Positions 46,507 through 60,979 of a DNA stretch of 64,000 bases are shown here, in pieces; within the stretch, counting starts at the first letter, position 1, and the number at the start of each line of letters is the position of its first letter. Source of the DNA: Arthrobacter sp. SO3 (GTDB lineage: Bacteria; Actinomycetota; Actinomycetes; Actinomycetales; Micrococcaceae); contig NZ_MQTS01000021.1 of assembly GCF_020532825.1 (NCBI RefSeq), forward strand, positions 1-64,000, written 5' to 3'. The notes below the pieces were generated by a model. It was given only the letters and a program-made list of their open reading frames with translations. It did no database searches and had not been told where the DNA came from. The position numbers were made by a program, and so were the translations under genes.

Positions 46507-47421
46507 TCAGTCTGTCCCCAGCTCCGCCAGCGGGGCTGCACTGCGCCGCCCAGGACGGGAACCCCGCTGGCCCACGACGACGACGGCGAGCCCCACCAGG
46601 ATCAGCACGAGACCGGCGTAGGTTCCGGCCGGCAGGGTCTCGGACAGGAACGCGGCAGCGAGCAGCGCGGCACCGGGAATCTCCAGCAGGATGATCATGG
46701 ACACCAGCAGCGGACTCATCGTGGCGAGCAGGTGGTTGAAGGCCGTGTGGCCGATCAGCTGCGCGCATACCGTAATCGCCAGGATGCCGAACCAGCCGGC
46801 GGCTTCGAATCCTGCCAGCGGCTGCTGTGAGAACAGTGCCAGAAGCGCGACGACGGCAGCGCACATGCCGTAGCAGAGGGTAGTGTAGACACCCGTCCCC
46901 ATGGTCTGGCGCGCCTTGCCGCCGGCAAGGGTATAGACGCCTGCGAGGGCACCGCCCGCTACTGCCAGAAGGTCGCCAAGCAGCGCCTTCGGCGAGCCCC
47001 CCATGTCGAAGCCGGTAATCACAACAACGCCGCTGAAGGCGATACCCAGCCCCGCCAGGACCGGCCAGCGGTGCCTCACGCCCCGGAACAGCTGGAAGAT
47101 TGCGATCCAGCCGGACTGGAGGCAGACGAGAGCGGTGGCCGCCGCGACGGAGGTCAGCTGCAACGAGGTGATGAAGCAGGCAAAGTGCAGCGCCAGCGCG
47201 ACGGCAGCCGCCAGCGACCAGCCAAACTCCCTGCCGGTAACCCGGCCGAACTGGCGGGGGTTGCGGACCAGCACGGGCCCGGCCATGACGACCGACCCGA
47301 TCGCGTTGCGCCAAAAGGCGATCGCCAGGGCACTGACCGAGGTGGCCCCCAGGGTAGCGGCAATGAGAGGCCCGGAGGAGGCCACTCCGAGGACGCCCAG
47401 GGCGGCAAGGAAGAAGTTCAC
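46507..47421 (-). CDS. EamA/DMT-family transporter
   Basis: A 304-residue protein with ten membrane helices made of two EamA halves; the conserved MLAKALF-like segment FWRNAIGSVVMAGPVL in half one, and AQLIGHTAFNHLLATMSPLLVSMIILLEIPGAALLAAAFLSE in half two. Drug/metabolite exporter of unknown substrate. GTG start. Convergent with the glycosyltransferase gene and divergent from the cupin gene. Confidence 0.9.
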   Translation of the reverse strand: MNFFLAALGVLGVASSGPLIAATLGATSVSALAIAFWRNAIGSVVMAGPVLVRNPRQFGRVTGREFGWSLAAAVALALHFACFITSLQLTSVAAATALVCLQSGWIAIFQLFRGVRHRWPVLAGLGIAFSGVVVITGFDMGGSPKALLGDLLAVAGGALAGVYTLAGGKARQTMGTGVYTTLCYGMCAAVVALLALFSQQPLAGFEAAGWFGILAITVCAQLIGHTAFNHLLATMSPLLVSMIILLEIPGAALLAAAFLSETLPAGTYAGLVLILVGLAVVVVGQRGSRPGRRSAAPLAELGTD

Positions 47422-47538
47422 GGTCCCACAGTAGTGGGGGCGGGGAGAGGGCCGCTGACGCCCGCATATCCTTGACCGCGGCAGGCGGCGGTGACAGTCT
47501 TAAATCCGGTCTCACCATCATCCACAAAGGAGACCATC

Positions 47539-47907
47539 ATGGCTGCGACCATCCGCAAGAGCCTGGACAATCCGGAGGAAACCCGCCCCGTCACAGACGG
47601 GATGGGCCACGTGGAACTCGTCAATCTCGACGCCGGCGCCGTGGCACGTGCGACGTTCCTGCCCGGCTGGAAGTGGTCCCAGCACGTCAAGCCGATCGCC
47701 CAGACGGACAGCTGCATGATTGCCCACAAGGGTTACACCGTTTCGGGCCGCCTCAAGGTCGTAATGGACGACGGCGAGGAGAACGAGTTCGGCCCAGGTG
47801 ACTTCGGCATCATCCCGCCGGGCCACGATGCCTGGGTCGTCGGCGACGAGCCCTACGTCTATATCGACTGGCAGGGCATGGACGACTACGCCAAGCCCAA
47901 GGAATGA
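47539..47907 (+). CDS. Cupin domain protein
   Basis: A 122-residue single cupin with motif 1 WKWSQHVKPIAQTDSCMIAHKGYTVSGRL and motif 2 DFGIIPPGHDAWVVGDEPYVYIDW. The metal-binding residues would be H49-like, Asp/Glu and the second-motif His. Small-molecule role unknown. AAAGGAGA lies about 10 nt before the ATG; a longer frame from 47491 is unlikely. Confidence 0.85.
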   Translation: MAATIRKSLDNPEETRPVTDGMGHVELVNLDAGAVARATFLPGWKWSQHVKPIAQTDSCMIAHKGYTVSGRLKVVMDDGEENEFGPGDFGIIPPGHDAWVVGDEPYVYIDWQGMDDYAKPKE

Positions 47908-47974
47908 CGCCCGCAGCTCCCTGCCTGGCGCCGGAACGGAGTCGGAACCGGGCCGGAAAGTTCCCGGGCATGCA

Positions 47975-48012
47975 AAAGGCCCCGGACCGCGTTTCCACGG
48001 TCCGGGGCCTTT
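47975..48012. terminator. Two-way terminator between cupin gene and tRNA-Ala
   Basis: AAAGGCCCCGGACCG and its exact complement (47975-47989, 47998-48012) with an 8-nt loop. On both strands the stem is followed by a short T run, so it can serve the cupin gene and the tRNA-Ala gene. Confidence 0.85.
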
Positions 48013-48016
48013 CCTA

Positions 48017-48092
48017 TGGTGGAGGCACGGGGACTCGAACCCCGAACCCCCTGCTTGCAAAGCAGGTGCGCTACCAATTGCGCCATGCCCCC
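48017..48092 (-). tRNA. tRNA-Ala (anticodon TGC)
   Basis: GGGGGCA and TGCCTCC acceptor arms, D arm GCGC-AATTGGTA-GCGC, anticodon arm CTGC-TTTGCAA-GCAG (TGC anticodon), T arm GGGG-TTCGAGT-CCCC. The 3-prime CCA is encoded. It is placed with tRNA-Ile as commonly seen near gyrA in Actinobacteria. Confidence 0.95.
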
Positions 48093-48164
48093 ATAAGAAG
48101 CAACCCGACAATCATACCCTAGTTCGGCGAGCCGTTTTCCAGCTCCCGAACCCGGGAATCCGGG

Positions 48165-48281
48165 CTAGTCAACTGTATCGGTTGATTCGCTCCAGACCGT
48201 CTTCCGGGCCTCGGATTCCTGCACTTTCCTGTAGAGCAGGACGCCTGCGATCGTAGCTGCAATAACGAGCAACTTCTTCAC
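48165..48281 (-). CDS. DLW-39 family microprotein
   Basis: A 38-residue protein read from GTG: MKKLLVIAATIAGVLLYR, then a charged tail KVQESEARKTVW ending STDTVD. One membrane helix of about 15 residues followed by a KW-type charged part; this pattern is that of the DLW-39 family known beside these tRNAs in Arthrobacter. Function unknown. It lies between tRNA-Ile and tRNA-Ala on the same strand. GTG is used because the ATG just upstream is followed at once by a stop. Confidence 0.82.
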   Translation of the reverse strand: MKKLLVIAATIAGVLLYRKVQESEARKTVWSESTDTVD

Positions 48282-48351
48282 ATGCACCCCGTTCCGGTTC
48301 GGCGATAAATAAATATTTACCGAACCTCCACTTGAATCTGTACAGATTCCG

Positions 48352-48426
48352 TGGGCGTACCAGGACTTGAACCTGGGACCTCTTCGTTATCAGCGAAGCG
48401 CTCTAACCGCCTGAGCTATACGCCCC
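48352..48426 (-). tRNA. tRNA-Ile (anticodon GAT)
   Basis: Acceptor GGGGCGT/ACGCCC, D arm GCTC-AGGCGGTTA-GAGC, anticodon arm TTCGC-TGATAAC-GAAG with GAT, T arm CCAGG-TTCAAGT-CCTGG. Encoded 3-prime end is A; CCA not encoded. It lies 97 bp beyond the DUF3566 stop. Confidence 0.95.
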
Positions 48427-48523
48427 GATGCCTCATCGGGCCGAGATATGACTGTACAGCACATCCCGGCCCGATCTCAAATCGAGGCATTTCCCCGGGA
48501 AAAGTCCGGGAGAACCGCGGGTT

Positions 48524-49170
48524 TTAGTCGTCCGTAAGGGTGACGCCGATGCCGCCCACGAGGGTGGCGGAGATGTTGTACAGCACCGCCGAGAGCATCG
48601 ACAGCGCCGTCAGCAGGACCACGTTGATGACGGCGATGATGGTGGCGAAGGATGCCACCTGTCCCAGCGAAGCGACCTTCTTCAATTCGAAGCCGCCACC
48701 TTCCGAGCCGGCCAGGGTTCCGAGCAGGCCATCGACCTGGTCGAAAATTCCGGTCAGGTCCAGGACCGTCCAGAGCACGATCGCTGCCACTACGGTCACG
48801 ATGCCCAGGGCTACGGAGAGCAGGAACGCCATCTTCAGCACGGACCAGGGGTCAACCTTGCTCACCAGCAGGCGGGCACGGCGCACCTTGGCCTTGGGTG
48901 CCGGCTTGATCAGCCCGGTAGCGTTCTGCCCAGAAGGGCCCTGGCCCGTCCGCTGACCCGGTGTCACCGGACGCTGTCCCGGTGCCGCCGGGCGGCCCTG
49001 TACGGGGCGCTGGCCCGGTGCCGGTGGCCGCTGGACCGATCCGTTGACGCTGCCGGGTACGCCGGGGCGCTGCTCGGGACGGGCCGGTGCGCTTACCCGC
49101 GGCGCGGAGGCAGGCTGCCGCACTCCGCCGGGAACGCCGCTGTTGGGCTTGGGATATGAGTCGGAATTAC

Positions 49171-49174
<4 letters not shown>
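48524..49174 (-). CDS. DUF3566 domain-containing membrane protein
   Basis: A 216-residue protein. The first 95 residues are Pro/Gly/Arg-rich repeats (variants of PGQRP). The DUF3566 domain follows with [35 protein letters not shown] (first helix) and [38 protein letters not shown] (second helix). Its role is unknown, and it is conserved after gyrA in Actinobacteria. Overlaps the gyrA stop by 4 nt. Confidence 0.9.
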
Positions 49175-51918
<2,744 letters not shown>

Positions 51919-51980
51919 AGTCTATATTTTCCGTTTCAGGTATATATCAGTCCGGGAATATTCAGGGCGCCTGGCGACCG

Positions 51981-54065
<2,085 letters not shown>

Positions 54066-54477
54066 AGGCGCTTTCGACTCCTCTTTTTCGCTAAAGGCCG
54101 GCCGTTGCACTTTCCCGGAGGAAACAGCTACTGCCGACGGGCACGTCACTGATGACACCGGATGTGCTGCTGGCTTGAGGATCCGTCCACCGCACGCGGA
54201 TATTGCGTCGGAAACGGACTCAGTCAACGTTTCACCGGCGCCCAGTTATCTACCACAATTCTAGCGTGCTATAGGGGCCAAACCCGCATCCCGTGGGCCC
54301 AAACGGGGAGTAAAGTGCCGCTGTGAGACCGCAGACTCCACCTGCAAGGCTCCAGGAGTACCGGGTTGGGGTGCCTATACGGCTCCCGGGCGGCTGAGCG
54401 CCCTACACGCCGTTTGCGGATTTTTCAAGAGTTTTGCAAGGAGTGCTTCAGATCTTGTGTTCCGGCAGGTGCGGGAA

Positions 54478-55041
54478 CTACCCGTAGGTGTCCCGCGGGC
54501 CGCGGCCGTTGACGGTCCGGCCACCCTTCCGCCAGCTCGGGGCCGCGGGTCCCAGAACCTGGATTTTGGTCACGACGCCGTCACCGAGTTCGGTGCGGAA
54601 TTTCTCCAGCAGGCTGATGCTCAACAACCGCAGTTGCGTCGCCCAGGCGGTGGAATCACATCGGACGTGGAGGGTGGTATCGGTAAAGCTCTCCGGGGTG
54701 CAGTGGGCGGAAATTTCCGGTCCCACGAGCGTCGCCCACTCGGCCATTACCGAGCCGACGGCCACGGGGGAGCTCCAGCCGCGCTCCGCCACGAGGCGGC
54801 CCACTACCTTGCCGAGGCCCATCGGATCCCGGCCGGTGCCGTGGAATTGTCCGAAGCCGCGGGTGGCCCCGGAACTGCGGCCTGTTCTTGACGGGGTGCT
54901 GCCGGGCCGCGGCGGGGCTTTGCGCCGGATTTCGCCGCGGGACGCAGCAGCCTCGCGCATCCTGTTCAGTGCCGACTGGGCAGCGTCGATGTCGTCCGGA
55001 TCGCGGCCTGGTTGCAGTCCGCCGTCGGTATCCTTATTCAT
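54478..55041 (-). CDS. dciA: DciA-like protein (DUF721)
   Basis: A 187-residue protein. After a basic, Arg/Pro-rich N-terminal half lies the DUF721 domain (GLGKVVGRLVAERGWSSPVAVGSVMAEWATLVGPEISAHCTPESF, LHVRCDSTAWATQLRLLS). DciA proteins load or aid the replicative helicase DnaB in bacteria without DnaC/DnaI. It overlaps recF by 4 nt, and its location between recF and gyrB is standard for Actinobacteria. Confidence 0.88.
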   Translation of the reverse strand: MNKDTDGGLQPGRDPDDIDAAQSALNRMREAAASRGEIRRKAPPRPGSTPSRTGRSSGATRGFGQFHGTGRDPMGLGKVVGRLVAERGWSSPVAVGSVMAEWATLVGPEISAHCTPESFTDTTLHVRCDSTAWATQLRLLSISLLEKFRTELGDGVVTKIQVLGPAAPSWRKGGRTVNGRGPRDTYG

Positions 55042-56255
55042 CGATTTTCCTGCTCATCGATTCCTCCCGGGATTACCTTCACCCGCCGCCCGGACAGTTC
55101 CGCCGGGATATCGTCCTCGACGGCGGCGGTCACGAGCACCTGCTCGGCGCTGGATACTATTGCGGCCAGTTTACGCCGCCGCTGGACGTCAAGTTCAGCA
55201 AAGACATCATCCAGGATCAGGATGGGGGCGGACCCGCCGGTGCGGGCGTCATCGAGCATGACATAGTACGAGGCCAGGCGCAGGGACAAGCACATGGACC
55301 AGGTTTCTCCGTGCGAGGCGTAGCCTTTCGCCGGGGCCGTGCCCAGGACGAGTTCGAGTTCGTCGCGGTGCGGACCGACGAGGGAGATCCCGCGGTCCAG
55401 CTCTTTGCGCCGCGACGCTGCGAAGGCCTGGACGTAGCGTTCGGTGAGTTCGTCGACGGACAGAAGACGCAAGTCCTCGGCCGGCCCGGTACTTTCCGCG
55501 CCGCGGGCGGAGATTGGGCCCGCAGCCGGGCTGGCGCCGTCGTCCTCCAAGGCGCCCTGCAGCGTGGAGCGGTAGATGGCGCCCGCATCTTTGGACCCGT
55601 CGGTGAGTTGCGCGTAGGCGTTTTTGAGGTGGGGCCGGAGCCGTTCCACCAGTTCAAGCCGCGCATGCAGGAGCTCGGCTCCGGCCCGGGCCATGTGCTG
55701 GTCCCAGACATCCAGGGTGGCCTCGTGGCCGCTGGAGAATTTGCCGGCGCGGGCGGATTTCAGCAGGGCGTTGCGTTGCTTCAACACCCTGTCGTAGTCA
55801 CTGCGGGTGGCAGCGTGCCGGGGGATGAGGCTGACCAGGAGCTCATCCAGGAAGCGACGCCGACTGGACGGATCGCCCTTGACCAGGGCCAGATCCTCCG
55901 GGGCGAACAGGACGGTCTGGCAGATGCCCAGGATGTCCCTGGCCCGGACCGGATTGCTGCGGTTGATCCGGGCGCGGTTGGCGCGGGAGCTGTTGATCTC
56001 GAGTTCGAGCACGGTGGACTGCTCACCGCGGACCAGTCTGGCGCGGATCATGGCCCGTTCGGTCCCGAAACGCAGCAGCGGGGCGTCCGAACTGACCCGG
56101 TGGGAGCTGAGCGTGGCCAGGTAGCCGATGGCTTCCATCAGGTTGGTTTTGCCGATGCCGTTCGAGCCGACCAGCACGGTGACACCGGGCTCAAGGCTCA
56201 GTTCCACCTGGGCGTAGCTACGGAAATCTGTAAGCGAGAGGTGTTCTAGGTACAC
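55038..56255 (-). CDS. recF: DNA replication/repair protein RecF
   Basis: A 405-residue SMC-like ATPase. Walker A is GSNGIGKT (30-37), followed by NLMEAIGYLATL; signature and Walker B lie in the later part (SLSL... and PILILDDVFAELD). It loads RecA at single-strand gaps via RecO/R. 26 bp downstream of gnd, overlapping the dciA ATG. Confidence 0.96.
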   Translation of the reverse strand: MYLEHLSLTDFRSYAQVELSLEPGVTVLVGSNGIGKTNLMEAIGYLATLSSHRVSSDAPLLRFGTERAMIRARLVRGEQSTVLELEINSSRANRARINRSNPVRARDILGICQTVLFAPEDLALVKGDPSSRRRFLDELLVSLIPRHAATRSDYDRVLKQRNALLKSARAGKFSSGHEATLDVWDQHMARAGAELLHARLELVERLRPHLKNAYAQLTDGSKDAGAIYRSTLQGALEDDGASPAAGPISARGAESTGPAEDLRLLSVDELTERYVQAFAASRRKELDRGISLVGPHRDELELVLGTAPAKGYASHGETWSMCLSLRLASYYVMLDDARTGGSAPILILDDVFAELDVQRRRKLAAIVSSAEQVLVTAAVEDDIPAELSGRRVKVIPGGIDEQENR

Positions 56256-56281
56256 GCCGGGATCAGGATTTCAGGGCAGGA

Positions 56282-57166
56282 CTATTTGGCCGGACGGGTC
56301 GCATGTCCGCCGAACTGGTTGCGCAGCGCGGAAACCATCTTCATCGCCGGCGAGTTGTCCTCGCGGGAGGAGAAGCGGGCAAACAGGGCTGCCGTGATGG
56401 CCGGGGCGGGTACGGCGTTGGCGATTGCCTCTTCCACGGTCCAGCGGCCTTCACCGGAATCCTCGACGTAGTCGTCAATCGATGCCAAACCGGGGTCCTC
56501 ATCGAGGGCCTTGACCATGAGGTCCAGCAGCCAGGAGCGCACGACGGTTCCCTTCTGCCAGGCGCGGAAGGTACCGGGAAGATCGGTGATGATGTCTTTG
56601 GCGGCAAGAAGTTCGTAACCCTCGGCATAGGCCTGCATCAGTCCGTATTCGATGCCGTTGTGGACCATCTTGGCGTAGTGGCCCGCGCCGATCCCACCCA
56701 CGTGGACGAAGCTGTCGGCGCGGTCACCCTCCGGCCGGAGTGCATCGAAGACCGGCATCGCATGGTCAATATCCGCGGCGTCGCCGCCGGCCATCAGGCC
56801 GTAGCCGTTCTGAAGGCCCCAGACCCCGCCGGAAACACCGCAGTCGGCGAAACGGATGCCTTTTTCAGCGAGCGAGGCCCCGTGTTTCTGGTCCTCGGTG
56901 TAGCGGGAGTTGCCGCCGTCGATCACGAGGTCGCCGGCGTCGAGCTTGTTGCCAAGTTCGGTGATCACGGCATCGGTGATCCCGCCGGACGGGACCATCA
57001 CCCAAAGCAGGCGCGGTACAGGCAGGGCGGCAATGAGGTCGTCCACACTCGCGACGTCGCTGACGTCCGGGTTGCGGTCAAAACCGGTGACTTCGATTCC
57101 GCCTTTGCGCAGCCGTTCGCGCATGTTGAAACCCATTTTTCCAAGGCCGATCAGTCCGATGTGCAC
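56282..57166 (-). CDS. gnd: 6-phosphogluconate dehydrogenase (decarboxylating), GntZ/short type
   Basis: A 294-residue enzyme oxidising 6-phosphogluconate to ribulose 5-phosphate with NAD(P). The N-terminal Rossmann loop is GLIGLGKMGFNM, and the central motif GVSGGVWGLQNGYGLMAGG, with active-site Lys in AGHYAKMVHNGIEYG. It is the short form (about 300 residues) typical of Actinobacteria between dnaN and recF. GTG start at 57166 chosen since homologs begin MHIGLIGLG. Confidence 0.95.
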   Translation of the reverse strand: MHIGLIGLGKMGFNMRERLRKGGIEVTGFDRNPDVSDVASVDDLIAALPVPRLLWVMVPSGGITDAVITELGNKLDAGDLVIDGGNSRYTEDQKHGASLAEKGIRFADCGVSGGVWGLQNGYGLMAGGDAADIDHAMPVFDALRPEGDRADSFVHVGGIGAGHYAKMVHNGIEYGLMQAYAEGYELLAAKDIITDLPGTFRAWQKGTVVRSWLLDLMVKALDEDPGLASIDDYVEDSGEGRWTVEEAIANAVPAPAITAALFARFSSREDNSPAMKMVSALRNQFGGHATRPAK

Positions 57167-57228
57167 GGTATGAACTCTCTTCTGCGATGGGGTGTTTCGG
57201 GTGATGGCGGCAGCCGCCTGGCTAGCGG

Positions 57229-57262
57229 TTGGTGTCGGTCGGAGCCCTCCGACCAGCACCAA
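57229..57262 (-). terminator. Hairpin between dnaN and gnd
   Basis: 57229-57243 and 57248-57262 pair at 13 of 15 positions with a 4-nt loop, just after the dnaN stop. A weak T run follows. Might limit read-through from dnaN into gnd. Confidence 0.45.
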
Positions 57263-57269
57263 CTGTCAG

Positions 57270-58394
57270 CTAGTTGGGCAGCCGGACGGGCATGACCAGG
57301 TAGCGGTAATCGCCCTGGTCCTCGCCGTCGGCGTCGTTCTGGGCCGTGATCATGGCCGGTTTGGGCGCACTGGTGAAGGAGAAGCGCACAAACTTGGTCT
57401 CGATGACGCTCAGTCCCTCGATCAGGTAATGCGGGTTGAACGCGACGGTGATGTCCTCGCCGGTGAGGTTGGCTTCCAGCTCTTCTGATGCCTGGGCATC
57501 CTCGCCGGTTCCGGCGTCGAGGTGCAACTGGCCCTGGGTGAAGGCGAGCCGGACGGGGGTGTTGCGTTCGGCCACCAGTGAGACGCGCCGTACAGCTTCG
57601 ACGAGTTCCGAGGTCTGGACGGTCGCGTGGATCGGGGTGGATTCAGGGAAGAGTGAGCGGATTTTGGGGTAGTCGCCATCCACCAGCAGCGAGGTGGTGG
57701 TGCGGCCGCCGCTTTCGAATCCAATGAGCCGGCTGTCGTCGTCGGCGAGGGCAAGGTGGATATCGCCGCTGCCGCCCAGGGTCTTGGCCACTTCGTTGAG
57801 CGTTTTTGCCTTCACCAGTGCGCTGGTGGAGATACCAGGAGTGACTGGCTTCCACGGCACTTCGCGCATGGCCAGGCGGTAGCGGTCGGTGGCCAGCAGG
57901 GTGATGAGGTCGTCCTCGATCTCCATCCGCACGCCGGTCAGGATCGGCAGGGTGTCGTCCTTGCTGGCCGCAATAATCACCTGGGAAACAGCTTGGGCGA
58001 ACGCGTCGCCAGGGACCGTGCCGCTGATCGGGGGCAGTGCCGGCAGCGGCGGGTATTCAGCTTCAGGCATGGTGGCCAGGTGGAAGCTGCTCCGACGGCA
58101 GCTGAGGGTGACTTTGTTGCCGTCGGTTTCGATGTCGACCGGTGCGGACGGCAGGCTGCGGCAGATGTCAGCAAGCAGGCGTCCCGACACCAGAATCGTG
58201 CCTTCGGTGGTGATGTCAGCGGGGATTTCGAGCCTGGCGGAGGTCTCGTAGTCAAAGCTCGAGAGGCTGACGGTACCGGCTTCAGCCTTGAGGAGCAGGC
58301 CGGAAAGTACGGGTACTGGCGGCCGCGGAGACAACGACCGGGCGGTCCAGGTCACGGCTTCTGCCAGGACGTCCCGTTCGACTCTGAACTTCAC
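57270..58394 (-). CDS. dnaN: DNA polymerase III sliding clamp beta
   Basis: A 374-residue clamp with three tandem domains. The N-terminus MKFRVERDVLAEAVTWTARSLSPRPPVPVLSGLLL and C-terminal PKPAMIT...YLVMPVRLPN are typical; hydrophobic cleft residues near the C-terminus hold partners. GTG start; homologs begin MKFRVER. It ends 103 bp before gnd. Confidence 0.97.
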   Translation of the reverse strand: MKFRVERDVLAEAVTWTARSLSPRPPVPVLSGLLLKAEAGTVSLSSFDYETSARLEIPADITTEGTILVSGRLLADICRSLPSAPVDIETDGNKVTLSCRRSSFHLATMPEAEYPPLPALPPISGTVPGDAFAQAVSQVIIAASKDDTLPILTGVRMEIEDDLITLLATDRYRLAMREVPWKPVTPGISTSALVKAKTLNEVAKTLGGSGDIHLALADDDSRLIGFESGGRTTTSLLVDGDYPKIRSLFPESTPIHATVQTSELVEAVRRVSLVAERNTPVRLAFTQGQLHLDAGTGEDAQASEELEANLTGEDITVAFNPHYLIEGLSVIETKFVRFSFTSAPKPAMITAQNDADGEDQGDYRYLVMPVRLPN

Positions 58395-58914
58395 GGAAGG
58401 GTGCCGCCTTTCATTGCTGCTGTCATCGCTGGTGGCCGGGCCACCGGCCCGGCAGGGAATCACAAAAGATGTCCAGGACGGACACACTGCAGACAGCTTA
58501 GCCGCAAGAAGTGTGATTCTCCCATCCCCGGGTTACATCCATGTGGTTCGGCCTGCCCGGCCTGGTGCCGGTTTCCGGCCAGGGTCCGGGACGGTCCTGG
58601 CGGCGTGTGGGGTCCGGAACGAAGTTGTTATTTGAGGGAATTTCATTTTCTAGGGATTAGTAGTGTTAATAACTGCTGTGGATACTGTGGATAACCCTGT
58701 TTGGCGGTGCGATCCCGGGGTTAAGCCCTGTTCATGGACTGTGGGTGGAACAGGTTTTAAACAGGGTGTGGATGGGGATAACATTTTTGGCCGCACCGTT
58801 GATCCACAGGCGCCTTAAGGGTTTTAAGCCCATTAACCGCGGTTGTCCCCTTAACTATCCACAGGCTTGTCCACAGGTGCCTGTTAATAAGGTAAGAGTG
58901 CGCGGACGGGCAGC
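58395..58914. other. oriC: oriC, dnaA-dnaN intergenic region with DnaA boxes
   Basis: 520 bp without a gene. DnaA boxes: exact TGTGGATAA at 58686-58694, exact TTGTCCACA at 58867-58875, and single-mismatch boxes at 58677, 58773, 58800 and 58855. Around 58640-58680 and 58750-58790 are AT-rich tracts (TTAATAACTG, TTTTAAACAGG). Typical of actinobacterial oriC. The side near dnaN (58395-58620) has no obvious boxes. Confidence 0.85.
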
Positions 58915-60339
58915 TCAGGAATTGCGCTGCTGCTGCTTGATCCGGTTGGTCAGCTCGGTCACCTGGTTGTAGATCACTCGGCGCTCGGCCATCAGCTCAC
59001 GGATCTTGCGGTCCGCGTGGATGACAGTGGTGTGGTCGCGGCCGCCGAGCTCCTGCCCGATCTTGGGAAGGGACATGTCCGTGAGTTCGCGGCACAGGTA
59101 CATGGCGATCTGCCTGGCGGTCACCAGTGTCCTGGTCCGTGACTTGCTGCAGAGCTCTTCCATGCTGAGCTTGAAGTAGTCGGCAGTCTGCGTGAGGATC
59201 TGCGCGGAAGTGATCTCCTGGGCTCCGTCATCGGTGATGAGGTCCTTGAGCACCATCTCAGCCAGGGCAACGTCGACCGGCTGGCGGTTGAGGCTGGCGA
59301 AGGCCGTGACGCGGATCAGGGCCCCCTCCAACTCGCGGATGTTGCTCGAGATCTTCGAAGCGATGTATTCCAGGGCATCGTCCGGAGCGGAGAGGCCCTC
59401 ACTGAGGGCCTTCTTCCGGAGGATCGCGATCCGGGTTTCGAGTTCCGGCGGCTGGATGTCCGTCAGCAGGCCCCACTCGAACCGCGACTTCATCCGGTCC
59501 TCAAATCCGGCAAGCAGCTTGGGCGGCTGATCTGAGGTGATGACCACCTGCTTGTTGTTGTTGTGCAGGGCGTTGAAAGTGTGGAAGAACTCCTCCAGCG
59601 TCCGGTCCTTGCCGGCCAGGAACTGGATGTCATCGATCAGCAGCACGTCCACGTTGCGGTAGGTCGTTTTGAAGCTGGTGCCTTCATCGTCACGGATGGA
59701 GTTGATGAAGTCGTTGGTGAATTCCTCGGAGTTCACGTATCGGACCCGGATCCCGCTGTAGAGCCGGCGGGCGTAGTGGCCGATCGCATGGAGCAGGTGG
59801 GTCTTGCCCAGCCCCGAGTCTCCGTAGATGAAGAGCGGGTTGTAGGCCTTCGCCGGCGCTTCAGCCACCGCGACGGCGGCGGCGTGGGCAAAGCGGTTGG
59901 AGGACCCGATCACGAAGGTGTCGAAGACATACTTCGGATTGAGGCGGCCAAATTCGTGGGAGGTGCTTGGCAGCATCGGCTGCGGCTTCAGTTCCACCGA
60001 GGGATCGGACACGAGGGACAGCTCGACGGCGGGTTCCGGCTCGGTGTGGAGCGGCACCAGATCGGTGTCGACGTCGATTGCGCAACGGATTTCGTCGGAG
60101 AAGACGTTCCGGAGGGCGTCGTCGAGGGCGTCCTTCACCTGCGTTTGCAGTACTTCGCGGGTGAGCTCATTGGGAACGGCCACCAGCAGGGTGGACCCGA
60201 TGAGGCCCTGCGCCTGGGCGAGGATGACAAAGCCGCGCTGCCGGGGTGTTACACGGTGGTCGTTCTCCAGGAGGCTCACGACCCGCCGCCAGGAACTTCC
60301 GACAGTGTTGGCTTGGTTGGCTTCGTCTACTGTCATCAA
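58915..60339 (-). CDS. dnaA: Chromosomal replication initiator DnaA
   Basis: A 474-residue AAA+ initiator. Domain I about 1-85; linker; domain III with Walker A GDSGLGKT (173-180), Walker [10 protein letters not shown] (231-239), sensor parts TSDQPPKLL; domain IV with the DnaA signature [15 protein letters not shown] near the C-terminus binds DnaA boxes. Two consecutive ATGs open the gene; either may be used. Confidence 0.97.
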   Translation of the reverse strand: MMTVDEANQANTVGSSWRRVVSLLENDHRVTPRQRGFVILAQAQGLIGSTLLVAVPNELTREVLQTQVKDALDDALRNVFSDEIRCAIDVDTDLVPLHTEPEPAVELSLVSDPSVELKPQPMLPSTSHEFGRLNPKYVFDTFVIGSSNRFAHAAAVAVAEAPAKAYNPLFIYGDSGLGKTHLLHAIGHYARRLYSGIRVRYVNSEEFTNDFINSIRDDEGTSFKTTYRNVDVLLIDDIQFLAGKDRTLEEFFHTFNALHNNNKQVVITSDQPPKLLAGFEDRMKSRFEWGLLTDIQPPELETRIAILRKKALSEGLSAPDDALEYIASKISSNIRELEGALIRVTAFASLNRQPVDVALAEMVLKDLITDDGAQEITSAQILTQTADYFKLSMEELCSKSRTRTLVTARQIAMYLCRELTDMSLPKIGQELGGRDHTTVIHADRKIRELMAERRVIYNQVTELTNRIKQQQRNS

Positions 60340-60800
60340 TCAGTTCCTCAAACTTGCTTGCCTTCATTACCTGCAGCCGCACGGGTCGATCCAGCGTGCT
60401 GGACCCCGGATAATCCACAGGGTTATGCACAGTCCGTGGATAATGGGCTACTGAGCCACTGTAGGGGATCAAAAGGCTAGAAGATAGCTGGGTTCTCTCC
60501 TGTGGATAATTACATCGTTGTGGTTCTCAAACAGGGCCTGTGACCCGCTTCATCCACAGGCTGGGGGGGCAGTTAGCCACAGCTGGGGAAAGCCTGTGAA
60601 GCAACCCCCGGTTTGACTCGGGAGGGCGGCAAGCCCTAACGTTGTGAAGTCCCATGTGTACGCTTTTCGCCTCATTTGAATCTCTCCCGACGTTCCGCGT
60701 CTTGCGAGTCGAGGGAAGCGGCACATACAAAACTTAAGCGTCGACCAGTTCTTCCCCTTGATCGGGTGGGCGCACCTTTGATCCCACTGGAGTAACTAAC
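60340..60800. other. dnaA-rpmH intergenic region with further DnaA boxes
   Basis: 461 bp between divergent genes. Boxes: exact TGTGGATAA at 60501-60509, TTATGCACA at 60423-60431, and near matches at 60411, 60435, 60550 and 60573. So boxes lie on both sides of dnaA. No gene is seen; promoters of dnaA and rpmH must lie here. Confidence 0.75.
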
Positions 60801-60938
60801 GTGAGCAAGCGGACTTTTCAGCCGAATAACCGCCGTCGAGCCAAGAAGCACGGCTTCCGCCTTCGTATGCGTACCCGTGCCGGCCGTGCCATCCTGGCAG
60901 CCCGTCGTGGCAAGGGTCGCACCGAGCTGTCGGCCTAA
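60801..60938 (+). CDS. rpmH: 50S ribosomal protein L34
   Basis: The 45-residue protein starts at [21 protein letters not shown] and continues [22 protein letters not shown], ending TELSA. It is the basic L34 of the large subunit. Length and sequence are standard. Confidence 0.98.
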   Translation: MSKRTFQPNNRRRAKKHGFRLRMRTRAGRAILAARRGKGRTELSA

Positions 60939-60979
60939 ATAACTGACTCGTCGGTCCACATCCCTGTGCGAGTGTAAAG

